From Spirodela intermedia (Eukaryota > Streptophyta > Magnoliopsida > Alismatales > Araceae), in NCBI GenBank assembly GCA_902729315.2, contig LR746277.1, positions 3,477,001 through 3,541,000 on the forward strand: a stretch of 64,000 nt of DNA, read 5' to 3'. The position numbers and the translations under genes were made by a program. A model generated the notes under the pieces. It saw only the letters and a program-made list of their open reading frames with translations, was not told the DNA's origin and did no database searches. Of the stretch, positions 49,479-60,048 are shown piece by piece. The first letter of the stretch is position 1. Each line of letters starts with the position of its first letter.

Positions 49479-49898
49479 TTATTTCTTAATGTGTTCTTTT
49501 ATCTGCATAATCTTCCCTTGCTCTATTTTATCTCCCATACATATTTGTTCAATTTGCGAGGAGTGAAATATTTCACGCTTAGAAATAATTCTAATAAACT
49601 GTGGGTTTTGAAGGATGGAAGGATTGTCTTCTTTAATCTTAGATCTAATGAATTCAGTAAAATTCAAATTTTCTCCTCTAAAATTATCTCTATATTTATA
49701 TTCATTATTTTTGTTTCTCTTCATTAGTTGAATCAACTCTTTTTCTAGTTTTTTGTTTCTCAACTCATCAAATTCTTCATCTTCCCAAGAGCTACCTTCT
49801 AATTTTGGTATATGATATACATCATCATCCTTACTATCAACATCTATGGCTACAAAATTATGATTAAATTTATTAATTTTGTCTCCTACATTTTTCAA
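49479..49898 (-). CDS. Remnant ORF inside the gag-only element, 139 aa
   Basis: This open minus-strand frame is rich in Lys, Glu, Asn and Ile and has a Leu-rich heptad-like stretch (ELRNKKLEKELIQLMKRNK). It lies downstream of the gag remnants in the direction of the element, where a gag C-terminus or protease would be expected. I find no zinc knuckle or D-S/T-G motif. It is probably a surviving piece of retroelement coding sequence and is unlikely to be a host gene. Confidence 0.35.
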   Translation of the reverse strand: MKNVGDKINKFNHNFVAIDVDSKDDDVYHIPKLEGSSWEDEEFDELRNKKLEKELIQLMKRNKNNEYKYRDNFRGENLNFTEFIRSKIKEDNPSILQNPQFIRIISKREIFHSSQIEQICMGDKIEQGKIMQIKEHIKK

Positions 49899-51229
49899 AT
49901 CAATTAATTTTTCCTTACCTGAAATATGTTTTTCTTTATTTCTATCCTTACTCCTTTCTACTAAAATTTAGATGATTCTTCTATGATCAGCTATTATTTC
50001 TTCATCTAAGGGCTCTTTCTCTTCGTCATTCTTATTATATTTATTTATCAATTAGGAGCAATAAATGATTTATTCAAAATTTATGCTACTATATTTTCAG
50101 CCTTAATATTCTCATTTACTTCTAATGGCTCATCGATTTCTTCTAATAATTAAAAATAAAGATTAAGTAAAATATTCTCACTCAATGTATTCACTATCTT
50201 AACATTTTCATTTCGTGAGTTTTTTCTTAAATTTATTGAACTAGACTCTCCTTGTTGAAATCCTATTGTTGGACAGTTTCTTGAATTTTCTATGGGTTGA
50301 CTAGGTGGATGTCCCTCTTCTCTCTAATTTTCAAAAGCCTCTATAATTTTTTTTTAGTGCAATATCATTTGATTCATAGTTTGTTACATCATTTGACTCA
50401 TTTGCTACATCATTTCCATAGCATCAGGTTTGATTTGAGAGGGTTGATTTTTCTAAAATCTATGTTCATGTTTTGGACGAAATTCAAAATTTGAATTGGA
50501 TCTAAGTGCTTTTAGATTTTAAATATTATTTAGATTTCTCCATGAAAAATTATTCCTCTAATTAGGATTATAAGAATTAGAAAAATATTCTCTATTTTTA
50601 CTAAAATCATGAGTTACTTAGACTTTCTCTTGCCTAGGATGAAATGATTGATCTACATTATAATATTAAAATTCAAAATTATCATTTTCACCATACATAG
50701 GACATACACTAAATACATTTAATTGAAGGTTATGAGGCTTTCTAATATTCTCAATAAGTAAATCAAGTTTTTCTAATATTTAATTAATCTGATTAATTTC
50801 ATTTCTTAAATTAGAATCATCATCATGGTGCAATTCATAAATTTCTCTCTTCTTATCCCTATCATATAATTCAAAAGAAGCTTGCTCTCTATAATTTTCA
50901 CTTAAATTCTCATAAAGATTGTAAATCTCATCAGAAGTTTTCTCCATAAAAACTCCTTCACATATAGAATCAACTATGTTTCTATATTGTTCTAATAATC
51001 TATCATAAAAAATTATATTGAGTTGTCATTTGGGTATAGCATGATGAAGACATTTTCTAAATAAATCTTTGACTTTTTCTCATGTCTCATGTAAAGTTTC
51101 TCCTAATCTTTTAAAAAAACTTTGTATATGTTTTCTCATATTTTAAATTTTTCTTAAAAGATAAAATTTTTGAAGAAAAGCTTGTTCTATGTCTTTCTAA
51201 CTAATTAATTCTCTATCTAATGTGGATAA

Positions 51230-51628
51230 CTAATGACTAGCTTTGTCCCTAAGTGTATGAGGAAATAATTTAATCTTATTAATTTCCGATGTAACTTGAG
51301 GGAGATTAACTAAATCATAGACCATATGAAATTTTTCTAAGTGTTGATGAGGTTTTTCTAAAGGCAATCCATGAAAATTAGGGAGTATTTGAAAAATTTT
51401 TGGATTTATTTTGAATTTAATAGTGGGTGCTAATGAGACTCTAATATTGGATGCTCTTTGAAATGAATCAAGGATATAATGATTTTTCATGGCCATATGA
51501 TTGCTCTTAGTTTGACTTGTACTTCTTGTAGGATCTATCAAAATTAATTTTTCTTTTGGATTTTTAGTTTTGAATGAAATAATGAAAAGATTTTCTAACC
51601 TTAGATGTAAGGATCTTCTATCATGCAT
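51230..51628 (-). CDS. Gag N-terminal remnant of the Athila-like element, 132 aa
   Basis: The frame contains the Athila/Tat-type gag core: APTIKFKINPKIFQILPNFH, GLPLEKPHQHLEKFHMVYD and LPQVTSEINKIKLFPHTLRD. It sits about 200 bases inside the primer-binding site, where gag should start. A stop follows the last block, so the gag product is truncated. Confidence 0.75.
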   Translation of the reverse strand: MHDRRSLHLRLENLFIISFKTKNPKEKLILIDPTRSTSQTKSNHMAMKNHYILDSFQRASNIRVSLAPTIKFKINPKIFQILPNFHGLPLEKPHQHLEKFHMVYDLVNLPQVTSEINKIKLFPHTLRDKASH

Positions 51629-51838
51629 AAAAAAAATAAATTCAAAGAAAAAGTTTAGGAATTGTTACCCTCCTTCAGTATGCTCCAATCTTTGCCCTGC
51701 TTTTCTTCATTTCCTTTTTTTTAAAAAATTTAGCAAGAAGAAAATAAAATAAGAGTTAATTTTTTTTTGTGTACTCTAAGAAAAAAATAAAAAATACTAA
51801 ATATTATGTAATACATCATCGGCAAAGGTACAAAAATT

Positions 51839-52938
51839 TGACGTGACTTAGTCGTTGTATAGTAAATCATGTAAATTTAAAATTTATAAAACTAAAAAAT
51901 ACAAATTTTGAGATATTTAGAAGTATTTATGAACAAATATATCAATTATAATTCAATAAAACTTCTAAAAATAGTGGTAATTTTTCATGTCAATTGCAGG
52001 GATATAATATAATATCAATAATTATTTAGAATTTTCCTCAAAGAATACTATTTTTAATAAATTTTATATTAGGAAATAAAAATTAAATATGTTTAAAATT
52101 TATGAAAAAGAGAAATAAGGGTGTGGACGTTAGGATGATATTAGCACTCGGCGAATGCAAATTGAGCGAAAATAGAGTTTCACCTAGCGATTATTGCGTA
52201 AGTGATTATAGACGATTTAATTGATCAAATTAAGATGTGTAAAAGCCGGAAGAATCGTAATTGAATAAAGTATATCTTGGTAAATTTAAATCACACAAAT
52301 TATCACTAAATGAAGCAAAAATTAAGTTGAAAGTAGAGAAATAGAGTTTTGGTGTCGTGGCGGCGATGCGTCGGCGATGTACTAAAATTCTGAGCATTTA
52401 AGAGGATCATCATGTAGTGTCCATGATCTTGAAAGTTTCTTTGGACAAAGACGACATGGGTAATCTCTAGATTTCCTTGTGAAGTCTAGAGATCAATGAA
52501 ATAGGTTGTTGTATTTTTTTCAGCAATTGTCACCTGATGAAGTGGAAAAATAACAACTTTGTGAATCTCTAGTGGCTGTCACCCAATGGAGAAGAGTCGG
52601 ATGGAGGTGGGGTACATGTCAAGGAGCTTCACCCTTAGGTCTGCATAGCAAGAAGAGGTTCTTCATCGCATCCGGTATGCTCTGAGGAGGTAGTGACTCA
52701 TATCTCGGTCGATCGTCATCTTCTCAACAACAGCTTGTTCGTCAATCAATCAAAGATACTTTACTCGATGGATTTGCAATCGTTTTATCATGACTCGTTC
52801 AGTAATTTTAGTAACAATGCTTTGCAAATTGCATTGACGAGATTTTTGCTGATGATCTAGCAATTTTGGTGGCTTAATCTTTCATTGGGGATCTGCAAGA
52901 AAGTCACGATAATTAGATGAAAAATATGAGTTTTGGCT
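51839..52938 (-). repeat. 5' LTR of the gag-only element (truncated)
   Basis: This matches the last two-thirds of the LTR on the minus strand, from the region around gcgactttcctgcag to the LTR end at 51839. Homology stops abruptly near 52938, after gagttttgg, so the promoter-bearing first third has been lost or replaced. Confidence 0.8.
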
Positions 52939-53589
52939 CATTATTTGATGTTTGTATCAAGCGAAGAATGGGAGGAGTTTGTAGATGAAGTTCAACTTCT
53001 ATAGTGGCTGGATCAGGGAGAAGTTGAGAAAAAATCCATCATTTGTATTAAATGATTTGGGTCAATCTAATGTTTGTCACCATTAGAGGAGAGACAAAAT
53101 GGTTGTGGAGAGTGATAAATTGATTGAAGATGGTTCATTCTTCGTCCTCCTAGTGTTTTTTCCATCTTCCTATGTGTTAATTCCATCGATTTCGTCAAAT
53201 CATCTGCTAAACTTCACATCTGTTGTTGATGCAGAAAACCTAAAAAAAGAAATTATTCACATATTTTAATTTTCTTATTATTATATTATTATTTCTCGTA
53301 ATAAGCTCAGGAAAATTCAGGAAAATTTAGAAAAAATAAAAATAAATTCAATTAACATAGAAGCATTTTGATAATAATATTAATCATTGGAAAAACCTAT
53401 CAAAATATTTCATTGTCAATTTCATCATGTAATTTCTAGAAATTAACAATATAACCATATAAATAATTTTAATATCTATTTTTCTAAATTAAAGGATTTT
53501 ATAAATATTTCTATAAAATTAAATAATAAATTATAAAATATTAAGCATTTTATCATGTAATTAATGAGAGTTATCAGTTACCATTGAAG

Positions 53590-54760
53590 AGTATGATTTT
53601 CTCATCAAGTTGTTTCAACTCTAGGTTTTTTAATATAACCATAATCAACATTGCCTTCATTAATGTGTGTTTCACCTCAAGAGAAAGATATTTTACTATA
53701 ATTAATCCCCTTCTCTTGTGAATATTCTTTTACTACAAGCTTTGCTTTGAATTATGGTTATTTCTTTCAAGATACATCTTTATAAAATATACACTTGCAT
53801 TCAATGATCTTCTCCTTTGGAAGTTAAAACAGATCTCAAGTCCTTTTTTTGTGCGAAGTCACTTTTTTTTTAACCCATTGGCATCAATCATTGAACTTTC
53901 ATGTTGTAATTAACCACCCTTGGAAGGATGTGGACTCCCCTTCACCTTCGGTCAAGATAAAAGATAATCTTCAAAACTGTACCTTAGTGGTGTTCTAACT
54001 ATTTGCCACACCCTCAAGGCAAAAATGTAATTACTTTTCCTCAATTGAATCACTTCAATTGTCATTGGAAAACTATGTATTCTACACCTTACTTGAATAC
54101 TTTCTTTGTTCAATTTCTTGCTCTCTTACTCTTGCAGATGGTCTTGATGATAAGATCTCAACAAGTAATTTTGATAAAAAACATATATCTTTATTTATTA
54201 CAGTTATTTTAACTATTGAATCCTAAAACTTATATCCTTTCACACCATTTATATACCCAATGAAATACACTTATTCAATTTTGAATTAAATTTGGATGTC
54301 TCATGAGTAAGCATATGGACATGACATCCAAATAGTTGTAAATTAGAGTAATCCAGTTTCCTAAATGTTCATATTTCCTAAGCAACTTTTCTCTCGAGAA
54401 AAACATTAGGTAATCTATTAATCACATAAACAACTATATTCATACCCACCCTCAACCCATATAATTTTACATTCAATCTTAAATATTTTGTTCTTTTAGT
54501 AATTATTTTATTCATTTTTTGTATAACTCTATTTTGTTGGGATACTTTTTAGAAAGTAAAATTCTTTTTAATTCATTGATCTTCATAATGCTTGAAAAAT
54601 TTATAATGTGTATATTTTGATCCTTTTTTTGAAACGTTTATCTTACTTCATGTTTAATTTTCAACTTCACTTTTTCATCACTTTAGCTTTGTAAAAGTTG
54701 TAGACTTGTACTTGGCAAAGTAAATTGATAATTCAAACAATCATCATATTAAAGGGGTGA
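53590..54760 (-). mobile_element. Decayed Ty1/Copia pol fragment (integrase then reverse transcriptase)
   Basis: On the minus strand, integrase comes first: an MNKIITKRTKYLRLNVKLYG block and VVYVINRLP (about 54380-54530), then FGCHVHMLTHETSKF and CIFIGYINGVKGYK (about 54225-54335). Reverse transcriptase follows: FKAKLVVKEYSQEKGINYSK and a LEVKQLDEK block (about 53590-53760). Integrase before reverse transcriptase is diagnostic of Copia. Stops and frameshifts are frequent and no LTRs could be assigned. Confidence 0.8.
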
Positions 54761-54794
54761 GAAGGTTATTGTTTAAAGCCTATGGAATATAGGA

Positions 54795-55330
54795 ATATGA
54801 TGAGTGTATGATGTGCACTAGTTGTTGTATTTAAATACCCATTATCTAATAATATTTATAATTAGGAATTAATAAAATATTAGCATAGATGTAAGTCTAA
54901 GGTTGAATATAAGGAGATTGATTAATCCACTATGAAAAATAATATAGTTTATGTATAGAGTGATTTTAATATTTATCACTATTTAACTAAAATAATAAAA
55001 TAAAAGAGTGAGGTGAGAAGAATAAAAGAAGGGAAGCAAAAGAGAGAGAAGAAATCTCTGTCATGAAGAGAGTGCTCTCACGAAAGGATAGAAGAGATCT
55101 CTCTTGCAAAAGAGAGAGAGAAAGGGAGAGAGAGAGAGAGAGAAATCTCACTTGAGATGAAGAGAGAAAGATTTCATGAGAAAGAGTGAGAGAGAAGGAG
55201 ATCGATTGATAGTGAGAAAGAGAGAGAGATCGATTGAGAAAGAGGGAGAGAGAGAGAGATCTCATGAGAAATGGAGAGAGAAGAAGAGGCCTCACGAAAA
55301 TAATATTTAAGATCATTGAAAATTTTCTTT
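54795..55330. repeat. Long direct repeat with GA-rich end, copy 1
   Basis: It starts around tttaaatacccattatctaataatatt and runs through gagattgattaat and agagtgattttaatattt into a GA-rich tail. It is similar, in the same orientation, to 55800-56230. The SLSLS-type frames on the minus strand are products of the GA tract. Confidence 0.7.
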
Positions 55331-55429
55331 TTCTCATTTCGAGTCCATCCACTAGGCAATTGTTGAGCTAGTGAGTAATTCACTATATGTGCAATAGTGG
55401 TTTACTAACATTAATTATCAAGAGTTTCT

Positions 55430-55790
55430 CATCAGAATTTTCTTCATGAATTAGATTTTACTATCTATATGAATCCTAGATAAATGATTAGCTACTGAAT
55501 TCTTATGTCTACGTCTTTTACTTCTATGTCAAATTCTGGAAGCAATAGAATCCACATAATTAAATGAGGTTTTAGTTTCTTTCTTATTAAACAAATCTAA
55601 TGGGTGAATGATCAGTATAAATAAATATTTTACTTATCAATAAATAGGATCTAAATTTATATAGAGCAAAAATATTAGCAAGTCATTCTTTCTCAATTGT
55701 AGTGTAACTTACCTCAGCCTTATCAAATGTTTTAATTACATAATAAAAATGATTATTGGTTTGTTATCCACTCCATGACTTAAGACAACT
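55430..55790 (-). mobile_element. Gypsy RNase H fragment between the two GA-ended repeats
   Basis: On the minus strand the decayed frame carries blocks matching the gypsy RNase H domain: a LHYN-ER block (for LNYATTEKE), a YLY-SFTH block (for YTDHAALKYL), and KLKPHLIMWILLLPEFDIEV followed by a degenerate NSVADHLSR. It is flanked by the direct repeats at 54795-55330 and 55800-56230. Confidence 0.7.
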
Positions 55791-55799
55791 CTGATATGT

Positions 55800-56230
55800 A
55801 CTTATCATTGTGTTTAAATACTCGTTATCTAATAATATTTATAATTAAGACTTAATAAGATATTAGTATAACTATAAGCCTCAAGTTGAACACATGGAGA
55901 TTGATTAATTTGTTGTGAAAAATTAATTTAGTTTATATAGAGTGATTTTAATATTTTATCACTATGTAATAGAAATAATAAAATAGAAGGGTTAGGTGAA
56001 AGGAATAAAGAAAGAAAAGTAGAGAAGGGAAGTAAGAAAGAGATAGAGAGGAAAAAATTTCTCATGAAAAAGAGAGAAGAGATATCTCTCATAAAAGAGA
56101 GAAAGAGAGATAGGGAGAGAGAGGACAATTGATTGAGAGAGAAAAAGAGAGGGAGATTGATTGATCAAGAGAGAGAGATCTCTGAAAGATGAAGAGGGAG
56201 AGATGGAGATAGAAATACAAATGAATAATC
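55800..56230. repeat. Long direct repeat with GA-rich end, copy 2
   Basis: The same block order as copy 1 is seen (tttaaatactcgttatctaataatatt, ggagattgattaat, agagtgattttaatatttt, then GA-rich). The first 200 bases are roughly 80 percent identical by eye. Confidence 0.7.
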
Positions 56231-58266
56231 AAGATAGAGAAACATTGGTTACTTTTTATGATAATTTAGTTGCACACATAACTCGAGATGACTATGTCTA
56301 TTAGATGAATGTGTGTTTGAAAATTCACGCACATGACATGAGGTTAATCGTGAATGTCTTTGCCTTGTTTTAACACTTCAATGCTCATTAATAAGCCTTT
56401 AATCTCACTAATTTCACATTTAGAATCAGAAAAATAATCATTGAACCCCAAGAATATGATTATTTTGAGATTTGAATACAAAATTAATAGAAATAAGTTT
56501 CATATAATCTTGATCTTAGACAAGTTTCAAAGGATTCAGAAAAAGAAAAAAGACCTTTCATGAAGATTTGCATCAATTTTACTCATTTCAATCAAAAAAT
56601 ACATGAAACAACACTAACTTATCAAAAAATATAAATAAATGATGAAATTATGTAAATAAAATAGAAAAAATTATTTCCAAAATTTAGTCTACCACTTGGG
56701 CAGCTAGAGACACTAGTTTTATGGCTTGATTTCATCCGGACATGCCACGCTAGGTCAAAAGTTGCAGAAGTATCATCCAAAAGCACTACACTACTTGTTA
56801 GAGAGATCTATTGAAAGAAGGATCAACCACGCTATCAATGTCATTTGGGGGGAGAAGGAAAGAACTGATGACTTGTTGGAGGCCTTGAGTGTATTAAGGG
56901 AAGAAAGGATTGAGTTTGTCGATCACTAGAGGCATTGATTGAGCAAAAAGAAGAACGAATAGATACTATTGAGATTTTGAAGATAATTGATAATATCTAT
57001 TCTATTAGACAGTAATTGATTATTATCTTTATCTCTCTAATAGTGATACTTGTGAGAAATTAAGTTCTTAGTAGCATGACATTTCACTTGCCACTAGATT
57101 AGGTGTGATTGATCACATAGTGCACTGAGTGTCATGAGATTAACCCACCATGAACCACTATTGACTGAGAACTTAAGTTCTTGGTATTGTGATATTTGTT
57201 GTCAAATCATTTTTTTTGTCACATACACGCTGAGTGATACATGATTTACAAACTGCCGATGAAATGCTATGTTTGGAGTATCATGGTGGTTCACTTGCCA
57301 CAAGATCTGCCTTATCTAGTAACATAACCCACTAAGTGTCGCTAGATCAAACTGGGCTCAAACCACTATCTTGAAACAAAGGAGAGAGCTGCATATATAT
57401 CAAAGCTACATTCTCATTGTAAAGATATCTTCTCCTAAAAAAATAATACTCAAGACTATTTTGGGAGAAGGCAATAGGTGGTCGCTCCTTACACACACAC
57501 AATGTAGGACACTCTTTGCTTCATGACCAGTTGGCCTTGGGATGTGATAGGGGAGTGATGCACATGTGTATGAAGCAAGTAAACCATTTGAGCCCAGCTC
57601 ATGGCTCCCCTAATCTAGGTCCACCAACTTGAATGCAGAACCCCTCTTGGAATGTTGGCTTGCCATCACATAGTAATTTTTTATATTTTATTCTTATATT
57701 TTTTAAAAAATAAAAAATTACATTAAGTCCTTTAACTTCAAACTTCCAAAAATTAATAATATAGTGATGTATTTATTCTATGAGTTAAAAATAAATAAAT
57801 AAATAAACTATTAAACATAAAAAATCTAGCTTTGACAAGCTCCCACTAAAATCTGAAGCATCACACATGCGTTCAAAAGAGAAACTCTAATCTGGAGCTC
57901 TTAGGATAGGGGCCTCAATTAATGCTTTCTTAATATGCAAAACAACTTGTTCATGCTTAAAAAATTTAGCGATGTCTTTAATAAAGTGTGTATAAAATCA
58001 AAAAATAACATGACACAATTGGAAATATCTCAAAAATATCAAGAAGTTTCAAAATCAACCCTCTTAGTAGTAGAGAGGCAAAACTAGAGTAAACAATGTT
58101 ATAAAAATTCAGAACCTTTTTATAAAATAAGAGTCTTTTCATAAAATATGTGGAAATAGGAAATATGCAATTATAGTATGATAACATGCCAAATTATATA
58201 TTATAAATGCATAAAAATATGATAATTCATGACCTTTTTACTAAATAATTAGCATGCTATCGGTGG
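56231..58266. other. Unassigned AT-rich repeat-like DNA
   Basis: Degenerate repeats of a block with cacttgcca..agat and ctgagtgtc recur around 57080, 57220 and 57300. Around 57480-57800 the order of motifs (cactctttgc, ggccttggga, ggggagtgatgcacatgtg, then AT-rich) loosely resembles the reversed LTR at 47080-47400, so an older related LTR is possible. The 67-residue frame at 56726-56929 is not recognised. Confidence 0.35.
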
Positions 58267-58779
58267 CTCCCTGATAAGTCTTCATTATCATGAGTTAATA
58301 ATTAGTAAATAATATAGTTTTAGCCTTAACTCATGATAAATAGACTTATATTTATGTTAAAGCATGAAAAGTGGTTTTCAGTTGATTAACGTGAATTTTT
58401 GGGTAATTATGTGATTTTATACGATTTTTACAGTCTTAGTTTTGAGATAAACGAAGAACAAGAAATAAAAATAAAAATATTGCAAAATGGGGAGACCCGC
58501 CGGCCAGCCGGGCCCGCAAGCGGGTCGGAAGCGCAGTCGGGGAGTAGCCGCGAGCAGGGGCTCGAGCGGCTTGCTTGGATCGATAGGGGCACGTGTGCGC
58601 CACTCCCCTTCCACGTCACCGGTGGTCAGCCGGCTGTGGGGCAAGGAGTGGTCGTACACGCGAGAGGATTTTGCCTATAAAGCTAACTTTACTATATATT
58701 CGCCCAAATAATCCGCGCACAACCGATGTGGGACTAAACCCGCGTCACACCTTGTTCAGGGGCGGGCGACCGCCGCGGG

Positions 58780-58791
58780 TTCGAATCCTCC
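58780..58791 (+). promoter_or_regulatory. tRNA B-box-like motif inside the LTR
   Basis: The solo LTR reads gggttcgaatcc, a perfect RNA polymerase III B box. The plus copy (near 45537) has gggtttgaatcc and the minus element copy (near 46978-46990) has the complement of ggatttgaatcc. There is no matching A box or cloverleaf, so this is not a tRNA gene. Confidence 0.4.
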
Positions 58792-59260
58792 CAGAGTCAA
58801 AATTCATATATTTTTAACTGATTATCGCGACTTTCCTGCAGATCGCCGGTGAAGGATTAAGCAACCGGAATCGCTGGATCATCGGCGAAAATCTCGTCAA
58901 CGCGATTCGCGGAGCATTGCTACTAAAATTTCTGAACGATTCGCGATAAAAGGATCGCAATCCATCGAGTAAATCATCTCCGATTGATCGACGAACAAGC
59001 CGTCGTCGGGAAGAGGACGATCCGCCGGGAGACCAGTCGCCACCTCCTGAGAGCGTACCAGATGCGATGAAGAGCCTCCTCTTGCTGCGCGGACCTGAGG
59101 ATGAAGCTCCCTAACACGCGCCTCACCTCCATCCAGCCCCTCTCCGTCGGGTGACAGCCGCCGGAGAGCCGCAAAGTCGCCGTTTTTCCGCTCCGCCGGG
59201 TGACAGCCGCCGGAGACGATTCGACGACCCACTTCATTGGTCTCTAGACTTCGCGAGAAG

Positions 59261-59548
59261 ATCTAGAGATTGCCCACGTCGTCTTTGTCCAAGGAGAGCC
59301 TTCGAGGCCGTGGACACTGCACGACGACCCTCCCGAACGCTCAGGATTCCGGTGCATCGCCGACGCGTCGCCGTCGCGACGCCGGAACTCTGTTTTCCTG
59401 CTTTATCTAGAGATTGCCCACGTCGTCTTTGTCCAAGGAGAGCCTTCGAGGCCGTGGACACTGCACGACGATCCTCCCGAACGCTCAGGATTCCGGTGCA
59501 TCGCCGACGCATCGCCGTCGCGACGCCGGAACTCTGTTTTCCTGCTTT
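59261..59548 (+). repeat. 144-bp tandem duplication within the solo LTR
   Basis: Two units, 59261-59404 and 59405-59548, both begin atctagagattgcccacgtc and end cctgcttt. I see only two mismatches (ccctcc/tcctcc and cgcgtc/cgcatc). The other LTR copies have a single unit, so this duplication is young. Because 144 is divisible by three it creates an artificial long frame. Confidence 0.95.
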
Positions 59549-60048
59549 CAATTTAATTTACGCTTCATTTAGTGATACTTTGTTGATTTTTATTTACCAA
59601 ACTATACTTCGTTCAATTACGATTCTTCCGGCTTTTACAGATCTTAATTTGATTAATTGAGTCGTCTGTAATCGCCTACGTAAGAATCGCCGGGCGGAAC
59701 TCTGTTTCCGCCTGATTCGCGTTCGCCGGGCGCTGACGTCATCCTGACGTCCGCACCCTTATTTCCTTTTCTTTTTGTGAATTTTAAATATATTTCCTTT
59801 TTATTTCCTAGTATAAAATTCGTAAGAAAATTGTACTCATTGAGAAAAATTCTGAATAATTACCAGATATTATATTACATCCCTGTGATCGATCTGGAAA
59901 ATTACCGCTATTTTTGGGATTTGTATTGAATTATAATTGATATATTTATTTTGAAATACTTCTAAATATCCAAAAATTCGTATTTTCTAGTTTTATAAAT
60001 TTTAAATTTGCGTGATTTAATATACAACGACTGAGTCGCGTCACTCCC

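Larger units (their letters stand above)
45869..52940 (-). mobile_element. Non-autonomous gypsy (Athila-like) element carrying gag only, minus strand
   Basis: Two LTR copies in the same (minus) orientation, 45869-47514 and 51839-about 52938, flank 4.3 kb. Next to the right LTR the minus strand reads TTGTACCTTTGCCGATGATG (about 51815-51836), a decayed form of the tRNA-Asp primer-binding site typical of Athila-type elements. Beside the left LTR is a purine run (AGTTAGAGGGTG) like a polypurine tract. Gag remnants follow the primer site: ILPNFHGLPLEKPHQHLEKFH (51230-51628) and a YNPN-RNNFSWRN block near 50530-50600, both Athila-type. No protease, reverse transcriptase or integrase could be recognised. 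The structure fits the published TR-GAG class of gag-only elements or an internally deleted Athila. The right LTR lacks its first third. Confidence 0.75.
58267..60048 (+). mobile_element. Solo LTR with exact 5-bp target-site duplication
   Basis: A complete LTR (58272-60043, 1,772 bases, TG...CA ends) is flanked directly by ctccc on both sides (58267-58271 and 60044-60048). No internal retroelement DNA adjoins it, so it arose by LTR-LTR recombination. It contains a TATA-like gcctataaagc (about 58672-58682), keeps most CpG sites, and is the least decayed copy of its family here. Frames inside it on both strands (such as 59151-59660) are not genes. Confidence 0.92.

Noticed and set aside
56726-56929. 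67-aa frame with protein-like composition
   Set aside because: It has no recognised domain, promoter or splice context and lies in repeat-rich DNA.
58417-58659. Frames at 45078-45299, 47154-47348 and 58417-58817 with similar proteins (HSLPHS, EGEW)
   Set aside because: The similarity is DNA-level LTR homology in two orientations; they are not a gene family.
58735-58800. Possible tRNA gene in the LTR
   Set aside because: Only the B-box/T-loop part is present; no A box, acceptor stem pairing or full cloverleaf could be built.
59151-59660. 169-aa frame with an internal repeat
   Set aside because: It lies wholly inside the solo LTR and its repeat is the 144-bp DNA duplication; the older LTR copies do not keep the frame.
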